DNA of 64,000 nt, from positions 1 to 64,000 of the forward strand of contig JAKATG010000001.1 in assembly GCA_021828105.1 (NCBI GenBank), given 5' to 3'. The translations under genes were made by a program, and so were the position numbers. This document shows, one piece after another, positions 33,899-42,252 of this stretch. Numbering within the stretch: the stretch's first letter is position 1; every line of letters starts with the position of its first letter. The notes below the pieces were generated by a model. The model ran no database searches. It was not told the DNA's origin and saw only the letters and a program-made list of their open reading frames with translations. The stretch is from Taklimakanibacter sp021828105. GTDB lineage: Bacteria > Pseudomonadota > Alphaproteobacteria > Rhizobiales > Aestuariivirgaceae.

Positions 33899-34498
33899 AT
33901 GCAAGTTGCAAAACGTTCCGGCGACCTTATCGATCAAAAACGCCGGGCGCGAACGGCAGCCAATGCGCTGCGCATGCAGGCCCACAAGACACTGGGCGAA
34001 CGATCGGGCCTCATGCTGGCGCAGCATGAATTGCCCATCAACCGCAAGGACGGTTTTGGTTCCGTCTCCGGCTTCTATCCCTATCAGGCGGAGATCAACG
34101 TGCTGCCGCTGCTCGCAAGGCTCGTCAGCGAAGGCTGGCTGACGGCGCTGCCGGTCGTCATGGCCAAGGGCGAGCCGCTCACTTTCCGCGCCTGGGCGCC
34201 GGGCGAGCCCACCGGACGCGGCATCTGGGATATCCACGTTCCGCTCGAGACCGCTCCTGAACTCCAACCCGACGTGCTGCTGGTGCCGATGCTCGCCTTC
34301 GACCGGCGCGGCTATCGCCTGGGCTATGGCGGCGGCTTCTATGACCGGACGCTTGCCGAACTGCGCAAGCTGAAGCCGGTCGTGGCGATCGGCGTCGCCT
34401 ATGCCGAGCAGGAAATGGACGAGGTCCCGATCGCCTCCTATGACGAGCCGCTGGACTGGATCCTGACCGAGCGCGGCGTCATCGAGCCGAAACGCTGA
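33899..34498 (+). CDS. ygfA: 5-formyltetrahydrofolate cyclo-ligase
   Basis: The 199-aa enzyme converts 5-formyl-THF to 5,10-methenyl-THF using ATP. The C-terminal signature LAFDRRGYRLGYGGGFYDR is clear. The N-terminal basic helix (QKRRARTAANALR) is typical. The ATG after GGAGGG was chosen. It directly follows 6S RNA, as in many proteobacteria, and precedes ymdB by 7 bp. Confidence 0.93.
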   Translation: MQVAKRSGDLIDQKRRARTAANALRMQAHKTLGERSGLMLAQHELPINRKDGFGSVSGFYPYQAEINVLPLLARLVSEGWLTALPVVMAKGEPLTFRAWAPGEPTGRGIWDIHVPLETAPELQPDVLLVPMLAFDRRGYRLGYGGGFYDRTLAELRKLKPVVAIGVAYAEQEMDEVPIASYDEPLDWILTERGVIEPKR

Positions 34499-34505
34499 TC
34501 TCGCG

Positions 34506-35327
34506 ATGCGTCTCCTGTTTCTCGGCGACGTTGTCGGACGGACCGGCCGCGAGGCAGTGGCGCGCGTGCTGCCGCCATTGCGCGAACACTTGGCGCTCGA
34601 CCTCGTCGTCATCAACGGCGAGAACGCGGCGCATGGCTTCGGCATCACCGAGGACATCTATCTGGGCCTGATCGATGCCGGCGCCGACGTGGTGACGCTC
34701 GGCAACCACTCCTTCGACCAGCGCGAGGCGCTCGTCTTCATCGAGCGCGTGCCCAATATGCTCCGTCCACTGAATTATCCGCCGGGCGTGCCGGGCAAGG
34801 GCGTCGGCATCTTCACGACCAAGACGGGCAAGCGCGTGCTGGTGATGAACATCATGGGCCGGGTGATGATCGAACCGCAGCTCGACGATCCGTTCCGCGC
34901 CGTCGACCGCGAGCTCGAACTATGCCGGCTGGGCGAGGCGTGCGATGCGGCGATCATCGATTTCCATGCCGAGGCGACGTCGGAGAAGACGGCCTTCGGC
35001 CATTATGTCGACGGGCGCGTGAGCCTCGTGGTCGGCACCCACACGCATGTGCCGACCGCCGACCACCAGATCCTGAAAGGCGGCACCGCCTATATGAGCG
35101 ATGCCGGCATGTGCGGCGACTATGATTCGGTCATCGGCATGGACAAGGAAGAGCCGTTGACGCGCTTCACGCGCAAATTGCCGGTCGAACGCATGCGACC
35201 GGCCGAAGGCGAGGCGACGGTCTCGGGCCTTGCAGTCGAGACCGACGATCAGACCGGCCTCGCCGTCAAGGTCGCGCCGCTTCGGATCGGCGGCCGGCTG
35301 TCGGAAGCGAAGATCGACTTCTGGTAA
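34506..35327 (+). CDS. YmdB-type metallophosphoesterase
   Basis: The 273-aa protein belongs to the TIGR00282 metallophosphoesterase family. Metal-binding motifs are FLGDVVGRTGR, NGENAAHG, LGNHSFDQ and GTHTHVPTADHQIL. In Bacillus the relative is a cyclic-nucleotide phosphodiesterase. It is tightly linked to the folate gene and upstream of yebC. Confidence 0.92.
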   Translation: MRLLFLGDVVGRTGREAVARVLPPLREHLALDLVVINGENAAHGFGITEDIYLGLIDAGADVVTLGNHSFDQREALVFIERVPNMLRPLNYPPGVPGKGVGIFTTKTGKRVLVMNIMGRVMIEPQLDDPFRAVDRELELCRLGEACDAAIIDFHAEATSEKTAFGHYVDGRVSLVVGTHTHVPTADHQILKGGTAYMSDAGMCGDYDSVIGMDKEEPLTRFTRKLPVERMRPAEGEATVSGLAVETDDQTGLAVKVAPLRIGGRLSEAKIDFW

Positions 35328-35339
35328 TTTTTGCGCTGC

Positions 35340-35675
35340 TCAGCGGCGGCGCAGGAAGCCCGGATTGTCGGCGGTCAGCGCCGGCTCCTTGCCGCGCGCT
35401 TCGCTCGCCATCCGGTCCATCACCTTGACGGCGCGCGTCCATTCGTCCTTGGCGCCCGGAACATTGCCGCGCTCGAGTGCGCCTTGGCCGGCCCGGAGAT
35501 GGTTCTCGGCGGCCTGCGACAAGTCGCTCAGCGTCGCGATGGCGGCAAAAGCCCGCCCCGCGGGAGCGGCCTTGGCAAGGGATCGCACTTTCTTGAGGGC
35601 CGCGGCGCCGGCGGTTCCCGCCATGCCTTCCGCCGCAAAAGCAATAGACTCGATCGAACCTGGCTTCACCGTCAT
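35340..35675 (-). CDS. Unknown helical protein
   Basis: The 111-aa product is Ala-rich and helical, with TPR-like wording (LRAGQGALERGNVPGAKDEWTRAVKVMDRMA). No signal peptide or membrane segment is seen. Convergent with the ymdB-type gene and divergent from yebC. A modest GAGCG ribosome site precedes the ATG. I do not recognise a family. Confidence 0.6.
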   Translation of the reverse strand: MTVKPGSIESIAFAAEGMAGTAGAAALKKVRSLAKAAPAGRAFAAIATLSDLSQAAENHLRAGQGALERGNVPGAKDEWTRAVKVMDRMASEARGKEPALTADNPGFLRRR

Positions 35676-35909
35676 GGGACGCTCCTGTTACTCACTTTCG
35701 AGTAAAATTCGGCCATCCGCCTTAAGGACGGGTTAAACGCTGAACCCGTTGCGAGCCGGCGTTAATGACGGGTAAAGCCGGTCAGAAACGGGATGATTGA
35801 CTGCTCGCTGGATGGCCGGGTCAGGCCCTGGGTTAAACCCGGCCATGGACTTGTTAATCTTGTTGGACGGGGTCTATAAGGCCCCCAGAATTCAGAGGTT
35901 CGAGGGTCT
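35676..35909 (+). promoter_or_regulatory. Intergenic region with yebC promoter
   Basis: TTGTTA (35851-35856) and TATAAG (35875-35880), 18 bp apart, form a plausible sigma-70 promoter 30 bp before yebC. Upstream is an inverted repeat GGCCGGGT...ACCCGGCC (about 35814-35844). No gene is seen in this 234-bp gap. Confidence 0.5.
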
Positions 35910-36659
35910 ATGGCAGGTCATTCCCAATTCAAGAATATCATGCACCGGAAGGGCAAGCAGGACGCCATCCGGTCACGGCTCTTTTCCAAGCTCGCGCGTG
36001 AAGTGACGGTTGCGGCGAAAACCGGACTGCCCGACCCTGAGAAGAATCCGCGGCTCAGGCTCGCGGTGCAGAACGCCCGCGCCGAGAACATGCCCAAGGA
36101 CAATATCGAGCGCGCCATCAAGAAAGCATTGGGCGGCGATGCCGACACCTATGAAGCGATCCGCTATGAAGGCTATGGGCCGGGCGGCGTTGCCATCATC
36201 GTCGAGGCGCTCACCGACAACCGCAACCGCTCGGCCAGCAATGTGCGCTCGCTGTTCGCGAAATATGGCGGCAATCTCGGCGAGACGGGTTCGGTCGCCT
36301 TCATGTTCAACCGGGCGGGCGAGATCACCTACAAGGCGCAAGCAGGCTCGGCCGACGACATCATGGAAGCGGCGATCGAAGCCGGCGCCGATGACGCGCA
36401 GTCGGACGAGAGCGGCCATGTCATCCTGTGCGCCTTCGAGAATATCGGCGAGGTGACCTCGGGGCTCTCAGCCAAGCTCGGCGAGGCCGAGACGGTGAAA
36501 GTGGTGTGGAAGCCGCAGACCGTGACGCCGGTCGATGAGGAGACCGCGCAGACGCTGATGAAGCTCATCGACGCCCTCGATGAGGACGACGACGTGCAGA
36601 ACGTCTTCACCAACTTCGAAGTCTCCGACGAAGTGATGAAGAAGCTCACCGCGGCGTGA
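35910..36659 (+). CDS. yebC: YebC/PmpR-family regulatory or translation factor
   Basis: The 249-aa protein starts MAGHSQFKNIMHRKGKQD, the signature of the YebC/TACO1 family, and keeps GYGPGGVAIIVEALTDNRNR. Members bind DNA as regulators or act on stalled ribosomes. In Alphaproteobacteria it usually lies just upstream of ruvC; here about 3.7 kb of other genes separate them. Confidence 0.95.
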   Translation: MAGHSQFKNIMHRKGKQDAIRSRLFSKLAREVTVAAKTGLPDPEKNPRLRLAVQNARAENMPKDNIERAIKKALGGDADTYEAIRYEGYGPGGVAIIVEALTDNRNRSASNVRSLFAKYGGNLGETGSVAFMFNRAGEITYKAQAGSADDIMEAAIEAGADDAQSDESGHVILCAFENIGEVTSGLSAKLGEAETVKVVWKPQTVTPVDEETAQTLMKLIDALDEDDDVQNVFTNFEVSDEVMKKLTAA

Positions 36660-36693
36660 GACAGACGATCCATCGCTCACGGCGAGCTCGCGA

Positions 36694-37497
36694 CTATGCC
36701 GCTTTCTCCGCCGTAACGATGTGCGCGGGCGCTTCGAACGCCACCTCGCCATTCGCCTGGACATAGGGACGAAGGGCAGTCCCGGCCTCGTGCAGCAACA
36801 ACCGATACTGCTCATCATCGATCAAGTCGGCGAGCGTCCATCCCTTGACATCGGTGCGCACCCAATCCTCGATGGAGGGGAAACGCGCTTCGCCCGGATG
36901 GGTCGAAACACCGACATTCGGAATGCCGGATCCGGCGAACAGCGAATGCAGCGTTTCGCGATTTCCGAGAGCGAAGGGCGCATGCAGCTCCGATGCGATG
37001 CGCGCACCGAACAAACGCTCCAAAAGCGATGCCATTGCGGCATAGCCCGGATTGTTCTCGAGCGCATCCCACACGGCAATAGACAGTCGGCCGCCCGGCG
37101 CCAGCACGCGCCACATTTCCCGCACCGCTACCCGCCGGTCGTCGAAGAACATCAAGCCAAACTGGCTGATCACGGCATCGAACGTGGCGTCGGGAAACGG
37201 AAGCTTCTCGGCACGACCCGACTTCCAATCCACATTCGGGGCCTTGCACCGCGCTATCGCCAGCATGCCTTCGTTCCGGTCGAGACCCACCACCGATCCA
37301 TAAGGTGCGACCCGCTCGGCTACCGCGCGCGCCAATATCCCGGTGCCGCAGGCGACGTCGAGCACTGATTGTCCAGGAGCGATGCGCGCCGCATCCGCCA
37401 CCACGCACGTCCATTGCTGAAAGAGCGCCGGCACGAAAAAGGTTTCATAGATTTCCGCCGCGCTGCCTGTCACTTGGCCTTGCAAGCCCTCGGGCAT
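36694..37497 (-). CDS. SAM-dependent methyltransferase
   Basis: The 267-aa protein has a class I Rossmann methyltransferase fold: motif I VLDVACGTGILA near residue 45, an acidic GLDRNEGM loop, EKLPFPDATFDAV and the post-motif WRVLAPGGRLSI. UbiE/Methyltransf_11 type. The substrate is unknown. It is divergent from an AraC-TPR regulator with 118 bp between, so it may be regulated by it. GGGAGG precedes the start. Confidence 0.86.
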   Translation of the reverse strand: MPEGLQGQVTGSAAEIYETFFVPALFQQWTCVVADAARIAPGQSVLDVACGTGILARAVAERVAPYGSVVGLDRNEGMLAIARCKAPNVDWKSGRAEKLPFPDATFDAVISQFGLMFFDDRRVAVREMWRVLAPGGRLSIAVWDALENNPGYAAMASLLERLFGARIASELHAPFALGNRETLHSLFAGSGIPNVGVSTHPGEARFPSIEDWVRTDVKGWTLADLIDDEQYRLLLHEAGTALRPYVQANGEVAFEAPAHIVTAEKAA

Positions 37498-37615
37498 GGA
37501 TACCTCCCATCGCTATTCGCGATTGTCCTGCGTCCGCGCGGCGGGCCGCCATCCCCCTTTCGCCGGCTTGTGCAAAAACCGCCGGTATTTCGTTTGATAG
37601 GATAGGATAAGGACT

Positions 37616-38758
37616 ATGAGACGCCGCGAAAACCCCGCGCCTGGCGGAGCGAGCGACCAGGTCCTGCCCAGCGACCTGGCGCGGGTGCTGACGTGGATGC
37701 GCCAAAGGCTTGATGAGCCAATGCATCTGGAAACGCTGGCGTATGTCGCAGGGGTCAGGCCGCGGACGCTCGAAACGCATTTCCAAACGTTCCTCGGCAC
37801 GACGCCGCTCGGCTGGCTGCGCATGATGCGGCTGCAGGCTGCCCGGCAATTGCTGCTGGAATCCAAAGAGCAAAGCGTCACCGAGATCGCGCTGGCGAGC
37901 GGGTTCAATCAACTCGGCCGCTTCGCCGCTCGTTATCACGCCATGTTCGGTGAATTGCCGTCGCAAACTCTGCGCCGCGCTCGCATGCCGGATGCGGCGC
38001 TTGACGATGAAGCGCTGAGATTGACCTGGCGTGCCCTGCCGGCGGCATTGCAAGTCGCAGCTCATGCCTGTGATGCGGCGCTGGAGGATCTCGAGCGCGC
38101 CCAGACGATCGCGCCGTCTTATGGATTGGCCAAAGCGCTCGCCGCGTGGTGCTGGAGCCAACGCGCGGCGCAGCATTTCAGTGCAACGCCGGAGCAAGAC
38201 CGCGCCTGCGCGCGTGAACTCGTTGAACAAGCAGAGCGCCTGGCGCCCGACGATGGCATGGCTCTGACCTTGTGCAGCGGCACACTCGCCTTGCTGCACA
38301 GCGTCGACGCCGCGGACCGTCTGGTCGAGCGTGCCTTGGCCATCGATCCTTATTCGCCGCTCGCCGTCAGTCGCCGCGCCTGGCTCTCCGTCTATCAGGG
38401 TGACAGCGCCGCGGCCTTGCGCGGCTTTCGTCGGCTGATGCCGTTCGATGCGCTGCGCCACACCGCCTTTATCGGGATGGGCTGTGCGCATTTCGCGGCG
38501 GGCCGCTACGAGCGCGCGGCGGTCTGGGCGAAGAGCGGCGTAGAAGTGCTTCCTGCCGCGTTCTGGGGCGAGCGGATCGTGATTGCGGGTGCCATGCATG
38601 CCGGCGCCCGCGCGGAAGCGCGCCGGCGCGCCCGGGCGCTGATGCGCAAGGATCCGGAACTCACGGTCGCCATCGCCGGCACGGCTTGGCCCTGCCGGCC
38701 AAGCTTCATGGAGCAGTTGACCGATGGCCTGGCCGCCGCCGGAGTCCCGCGGGACTGA
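37616..38758 (+). CDS. AraC-type HTH fused to a TPR-like C-terminal domain
   Basis: The 380-aa protein begins, unusually, with an AraC DNA-binding domain (about 20-125: VLTWMRQRLDEPMHLETLAYVAG, then VTEIALASGFNQLGRFAARYHAMFGELPSQ). The remaining 250 residues are Ala-rich helices resembling tetratricopeptide repeats (LVERALAIDPYSPLAVSRRA, AALRGFRRLMPFDALRH). AraC regulators usually have the HTH at the C-terminus. The TPR part may bind a protein partner. Divergent from the methyltransferase. Confidence 0.85.
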   Translation: MRRRENPAPGGASDQVLPSDLARVLTWMRQRLDEPMHLETLAYVAGVRPRTLETHFQTFLGTTPLGWLRMMRLQAARQLLLESKEQSVTEIALASGFNQLGRFAARYHAMFGELPSQTLRRARMPDAALDDEALRLTWRALPAALQVAAHACDAALEDLERAQTIAPSYGLAKALAAWCWSQRAAQHFSATPEQDRACARELVEQAERLAPDDGMALTLCSGTLALLHSVDAADRLVERALAIDPYSPLAVSRRAWLSVYQGDSAAALRGFRRLMPFDALRHTAFIGMGCAHFAAGRYERAAVWAKSGVEVLPAAFWGERIVIAGAMHAGARAEARRRARALMRKDPELTVAIAGTAWPCRPSFMEQLTDGLAAAGVPRD

Positions 38759-38766
38759 ATTCCTTC

Positions 38767-38799
38767 TTGATTTTGCTCCACAGTTGCACATATACTGTG
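38767..38799 (+). promoter_or_regulatory. vapBC promoter with overlapping operator
   Basis: TTGATT (38767-38772) and TATACT (38791-38796), 18 bp apart, make a good sigma-70 promoter. The dyad CACAGT-N9-ACTGTG (38779-38799) covers the spacer and -10 box, a typical autoregulation site of toxin-antitoxin operons. Confidence 0.7.
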
Positions 38800-38814
38800 T
38801 AACAAGGCTCGCTC

Positions 38815-39045
38815 ATGAAAAATATCACTCTTTCTGTCGACGAAGACATTTTGGCAAAAGTTCGCCGTTATGCGGCCGACCATGACACGACTGTGAATGC
38901 TCTGGTCAGGACGGAGCTCGAGCGCATTGCCCGGCAAGATGACCGCGTCAAGCGCGCCATGCGCGAACTTCGCAAGATGAGCGACCGCTCTAACGCCGAG
39001 ACGGGGCCTGTGACATGGATGCGCGAAGACGTCCATGAACGTTGA
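38815..39045 (+). CDS. vapB: VapB-type antitoxin
   Basis: The 76-aa protein starts with a ribbon-helix-helix pattern (MKNITLSVDEDILAKVRRYAADHDTTVN) for DNA binding, followed by a toxin-binding tail. It overlaps the PIN toxin gene by 11 bp, so the two are co-translated. Promoter and dyad upstream support autoregulation by the VapBC complex. Confidence 0.85.
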   Translation: MKNITLSVDEDILAKVRRYAADHDTTVNALVRTELERIARQDDRVKRAMRELRKMSDRSNAETGPVTWMREDVHER

Positions 39046-39448
39046 CTGTTTTCTCGATACCAACATCCTCGTTTATGCAGCGACGGGACATGGCGCGGAC
39101 GAAAGGAAACGCCAGAGAGCGCTCGACATTCTCGAAGAAGCGGGGTTCGGTACGTCCGGTCAAGTGTTGCAAGAATTCTTCGTCGTCGTGACGCGCAAGG
39201 TGAAGTCGCCACTTACACCTTTCGACGCCGCTGAATGGATAGATCGCCTGGCCCTAAGACCGGTCGTTCCGATCGACGCGGGACTGGTCAAACATGCGAT
39301 CGAGATTTCTCAGCGGTACAAGATTTCACATTGGGACGCCGCTATCATCGCCGCCGCCCAAGCACTCGAGGCGGTCGTTCTGTATACCGAGGATCTCCAT
39401 TACGGCCAGACCTATGGATCGGTTCGCGCCGTCAATCCCTTCACGTAG
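39035..39448 (+). CDS. vapC: PIN-domain ribonuclease toxin (VapC)
   Basis: The 137-aa PIN protein shows the first acidic residue in FLDTNILVYA, a middle Glu in LQEFFVV, and the C-terminal Asp in SHWDAAIIAAA, followed by LYTEDLHYG. These form the metal site of VapC endoribonucleases, which cleave tRNA or rRNA. It ends 20 bp before the convergent hydrolase gene. The module sits between yebC and ruvC. Confidence 0.9.
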   Translation: MNVDCFLDTNILVYAATGHGADERKRQRALDILEEAGFGTSGQVLQEFFVVVTRKVKSPLTPFDAAEWIDRLALRPVVPIDAGLVKHAIEISQRYKISHWDAAIIAAAQALEAVVLYTEDLHYGQTYGSVRAVNPFT

Positions 39449-39468
39449 TTTGCAACGGTCAGCTTAGG

Positions 39469-40317
39469 CTACTTCAAGAACTCCAGCACCGCATGATTGA
39501 AGGCCGCCGGATCCTGCACCATGGCGAAATGGCTCAAGCCCGGCAGGATCACGAGCTTGGCGCCGGGAATGGCCTTGGCCATCTCGGTATTGTGCTCCTG
39601 CTTGATCGCTTCGTCGTGCTCGCCATCGGCGATGGCGACCGGTGATTGGATCTTGGCGAGCTGGTCCGGCTTGTAGTCGGGCTGGCTGGCCCACATCTGG
39701 CCGATCTGGGTGACGAAGTCGTTGAACTCCTTGGGCGTCTTCGACAGGCGCTCATAGTCCTTGCCGGCGTTCTCGATGTATTTGGCGAAGATCGGGTCCT
39801 TGTCGATATTGGGCTTGAGGCCCGCAACATTGGTGTTGGCGCCGAAGGCGAAGAGCCGGTCGAGGCGGTCGGGATAGTTCATCGCGATGTCGAGGCCGAT
39901 GATGCCGCCGTCGCTCCACCCGACGATCGAAGCCTTGTCGATCTTGAGATAGTCCATCAGCGCGACGACATCCTTGGCCATCAGGCCGTAGCTATAGGGT
40001 TGCGCATCGCGCGTCGAGCGGCCATGGCCGCGGCTGTCCATGGCGATGACCCTGTATTGCTTGGCAAGCTCCGGCACCTGGCCGCCGAAATATTCGGTAT
40101 TGCCGAGGCCGCCATGGAGCAGGATGAGCGGCGAGCCGTCGCCCCAGGCCGCATAATAGATCTTGATGCCGTTGACCGGCGCCTCGCCGCTTTCGGTGGG
40201 CGGCGGCAAGGGTTGCGGTGCCGGCAACGTCTTCCACAGCTCTTCCGCCCGAAGCGGCAGGAGAGCGAAGAGGATCGCCGCGATCGTGATGGCGATGGAC
40301 TGAAGAAATCTGCGCAT
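39469..40317 (-). CDS. Exported alpha/beta hydrolase
   Basis: The 282-aa protein has an N-terminal signal peptide (hydrophobic about 7-22, ending LRA-EE). The oxyanion loop LLHGGLGN, nucleophile elbow GWSDGG (Ser) and C-terminal GLSHFAMV (His) mark an alpha/beta hydrolase, with DGEHDE supplying the likely Asp. Substrate is unknown; probably a periplasmic esterase. Convergent with vapC, divergent from ruvC. Confidence 0.86.
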   Translation of the reverse strand: MRRFLQSIAITIAAILFALLPLRAEELWKTLPAPQPLPPPTESGEAPVNGIKIYYAAWGDGSPLILLHGGLGNTEYFGGQVPELAKQYRVIAMDSRGHGRSTRDAQPYSYGLMAKDVVALMDYLKIDKASIVGWSDGGIIGLDIAMNYPDRLDRLFAFGANTNVAGLKPNIDKDPIFAKYIENAGKDYERLSKTPKEFNDFVTQIGQMWASQPDYKPDQLAKIQSPVAIADGEHDEAIKQEHNTEMAKAIPGAKLVILPGLSHFAMVQDPAAFNHAVLEFLK

Positions 40318-40358
40318 GATGCCCTCTCGCGAAGATGTGACAGCCGGGAAAGGATGCT

Positions 40359-40886
40359 ATGCCTCGCGCCATGGTCCTGTCCACTGTGCGAATCATCGGC
40401 ATCGACCCGGGCCTCAGGCGCACCGGCTGGGGCCTGATCGCCTGCCAGGGCACGCGCCTGTCGCATATTGCCGATGGCCTCATCCTAAGCGACCAGGCGC
40501 TCTCCCTGGCCGAGCGGCTGGTGCAGTTGCGCGAGCAACTCGCCAAGGTCATTGCCGAATGGCAGCCGGATGAGGCGGCGGTCGAGGAAACTTTCGTCAA
40601 CACCGACGCCAGGGCCACCTTGAAGCTCGGCCAGGCGCGCGGCATCGCCCTCCTGGTGCCAGCGGAAGCGGGCATCATGGTCGCCGAATATGCGCCCAAC
40701 CAGGTGAAGAAGACGGTGGTGGGGGCGGGCCATGCCGAGAAGGAGCAGATCCACCATATGGTGAAGGTGCTGCTGCCCAGGGCCCAGCCCAAATCGGCCG
40801 ACGCCGCCGATGCGCTCGCCGTCGCCATTTGCCATGCCCATCACCGCGGCGCCCAGAGCCTGGCCAAGCGGCTGGCGCGTTCTTGA
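40359..40886 (+). CDS. ruvC: Holliday junction resolvase RuvC
   Basis: The 175-aa endonuclease resolves Holliday junctions. The catalytic acids are visible: Asp in GIDPGLRRTGWG, Glu in VEETFVN, and the Asp pair in KSADAADALAVAICHAH. The ATG after AAAGGA was used; a GTG nine codons later would also fit. In this genome ruvC is separated from ruvA by a toxin-antitoxin pair. Confidence 0.95.
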   Translation: MPRAMVLSTVRIIGIDPGLRRTGWGLIACQGTRLSHIADGLILSDQALSLAERLVQLREQLAKVIAEWQPDEAAVEETFVNTDARATLKLGQARGIALLVPAEAGIMVAEYAPNQVKKTVVGAGHAEKEQIHHMVKVLLPRAQPKSADAADALAVAICHAHHRGAQSLAKRLARS

Positions 40887-40930
40887 CTTGTTCTCAGAGT
40901 TGCGCTAAATAATGTAGCTATGTTTCTACA
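40883..40930 (+). promoter_or_regulatory. Promoter and operator of the toxin-antitoxin pair inside ruv
   Basis: TTGACT (40883-40888), overlapping the ruvC stop codon, and AATAAT (40908-40913) form a sigma-70-like promoter with 19-bp spacing (TAAATA at 40906 with 17 bp is the alternative). TGTAG-N8-CTACA (40913-40930) lies at the start-site region as an expected autoregulatory operator. Confidence 0.6.
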
Positions 40931-40955
40931 ATATCACCTTCCGATGGAGGGCTGC

Positions 40956-41213
40956 ATGACGATCACCACTTTGACCAGCCGGGAATTCAACCAGGATACG
41001 AGCCGCGCGAAGAAGGCGGCCAAGAAGGGCCCGGTTTTCATCACCGATCGCGGAAGGCCGGCTCACGTCTTGCTCAGTATTGAGGAATACCAGCGGTTGA
41101 AAAATAAAGGCCGCAGCATTGTCGACATGCTGGCGATGCCGCCGGGCACGGAAGACGTCGAGCTTGAGATTCCACCCAGGCGCGATCTCGCGCGGTCGGC
41201 TGACTTCGACTGA
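40956..41213 (+). CDS. Phd/YefM-family antitoxin within the ruv operon
   Basis: The 85-aa protein has the Phd/YefM fold: TLTSREFNQDTSRAKKAAKKGPVFITDRGRPAHVLLSIEEYQRL, with a C-terminal acidic tail for the toxin. The ATG after GGAGGG was chosen. It overlaps the PIN toxin gene by one base (TGATG). The pair lies between ruvC and ruvA. Confidence 0.9.
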   Translation: MTITTLTSREFNQDTSRAKKAAKKGPVFITDRGRPAHVLLSIEEYQRLKNKGRSIVDMLAMPPGTEDVELEIPPRRDLARSADFD

Positions 41214-41638
41214 TGTTTCTGCTCGACACGAACGTCATTTCCGAACTACGCAAGACCAAGTGGGGAAGGGCGGATCACAACGTAGTCGCGTGGGCGCGAA
41301 GCATCCCGGCCGAAAGCCTCTTCACCTCAGTCATTGTCATCCAGGAACTGGAAATCGGCGTGTTGCTTGCTATGCGGCGTGATCCCACCCAAGGAGCTGT
41401 CTTGCGCACATGGTTGGACAATCAGATAGTGCCCAGCTTCTCCGAACGCATCCTGCCGGTCGACGCTGTTGTCGCACGACGGAGTGCGGCGCTTCACGTG
41501 CCTGATCCGCGTCCGATCCAGGACGGTTTGATCGCCGCTACAGCGCTTGTCCATGGCATGACGGTCGCCACGCGCAATGTTGCCGACTTTGCTTCGACGG
41601 GAGTTTCTCTCGTCAATCCATGGAGCTATGCCGCATGA
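41213..41638 (+). CDS. PIN-domain toxin (FitB/VapC-like) coupled to ruvA
   Basis: The 141-aa PIN-domain ribonuclease starts MFLLDTNVISELRKTK and has the middle acidic residues IQELEIGVLLAMRRD and the C-terminal DGLIAATALVHGMTVATRN. This resembles FitB-type VapC toxins that pair with Phd-type antitoxins. Its stop overlaps the ruvA start as ATGA, so ribosomes finishing the toxin can begin RuvA. Confidence 0.9.
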   Translation: MFLLDTNVISELRKTKWGRADHNVVAWARSIPAESLFTSVIVIQELEIGVLLAMRRDPTQGAVLRTWLDNQIVPSFSERILPVDAVVARRSAALHVPDPRPIQDGLIAATALVHGMTVATRNVADFASTGVSLVNPWSYAA

Positions 41639-42252
41639 TCAGCAAGCTCAAAGGCCGTATCGACGCCTATGGACCGGACTGGGTCGTCATCGACGTGAAC
41701 GGCGTCGGCTATCATTGCTCCTGCTCGACGAAGACGCTGTCGCATCTGCCGGCGGTGGGCGAATTCGCGGAAATCCTGACCGAGATGCTGGTGAGCCAGG
41801 ACATGATCCGGCTCGTCGGATTCGCCACGCAGAGCGAGCGCGAATGGTTCAGGCTCTTGCAGACGGTGCAAGGGGTGGGCACGAAAGTGGCGCTCGCTCT
41901 GCTGTCGACGCTGACGACGGCCGAGCTCGGCAATGCGATCGCGCTCCAGGACAAGGCGATGGTGTCGCGCGCGCCGGGTGTCGGTCCCAAAGTCGCGCAA
42001 AGGATCGTCAGCGAGCTCAAAGACAAGGCGCCCGTCTTCGCGCCGGTCGATCCCGGTCTCGCGAAGCTGCAGGCGGAACTCGGCGGACCGAAGCCCACGG
42101 CCGCAACCGACGCGGTTTCGGCGCTGGTCAATCTGGGCTATGGCCAGACCCAGGCGGGGGCGGCAGTGAGTGCGGCCATGCGCAAGGCGGGTGAGGATGC
42201 GGCGACCGAACAGCTCATCCGGCTGGCGCTCAAGGAATTGGCTCTGGCATGA
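41635..42252 (+). CDS. ruvA: Holliday junction helicase subunit RuvA
   Basis: The 205-aa protein starts MISKLKGRIDAYGPDWVVIDVNGVGYH, typical of RuvA, and has the two HhH motifs (LQTVQGVGTKVALALLS; SRAPGVGPKVAQRIVSELK). It binds four-way junctions as a tetramer and loads RuvB. Its start overlaps the toxin stop and its stop overlaps the following membrane-protein start (ATGA both times). Confidence 0.94.
   Translation: MISKLKGRIDAYGPDWVVIDVNGVGYHCSCSTKTLSHLPAVGEFAEILTEMLVSQDMIRLVGFATQSEREWFRLLQTVQGVGTKVALALLSTLTTAELGNAIALQDKAMVSRAPGVGPKVAQRIVSELKDKAPVFAPVDPGLAKLQAELGGPKPTAATDAVSALVNLGYGQTQAGAAVSAAMRKAGEDAATEQLIRLALKELALA

Noticed and set aside
38815..39448. A MazEF or RelBE-type module
   Set aside because: The toxin has PIN-domain acidic motifs, which place it with VapC.
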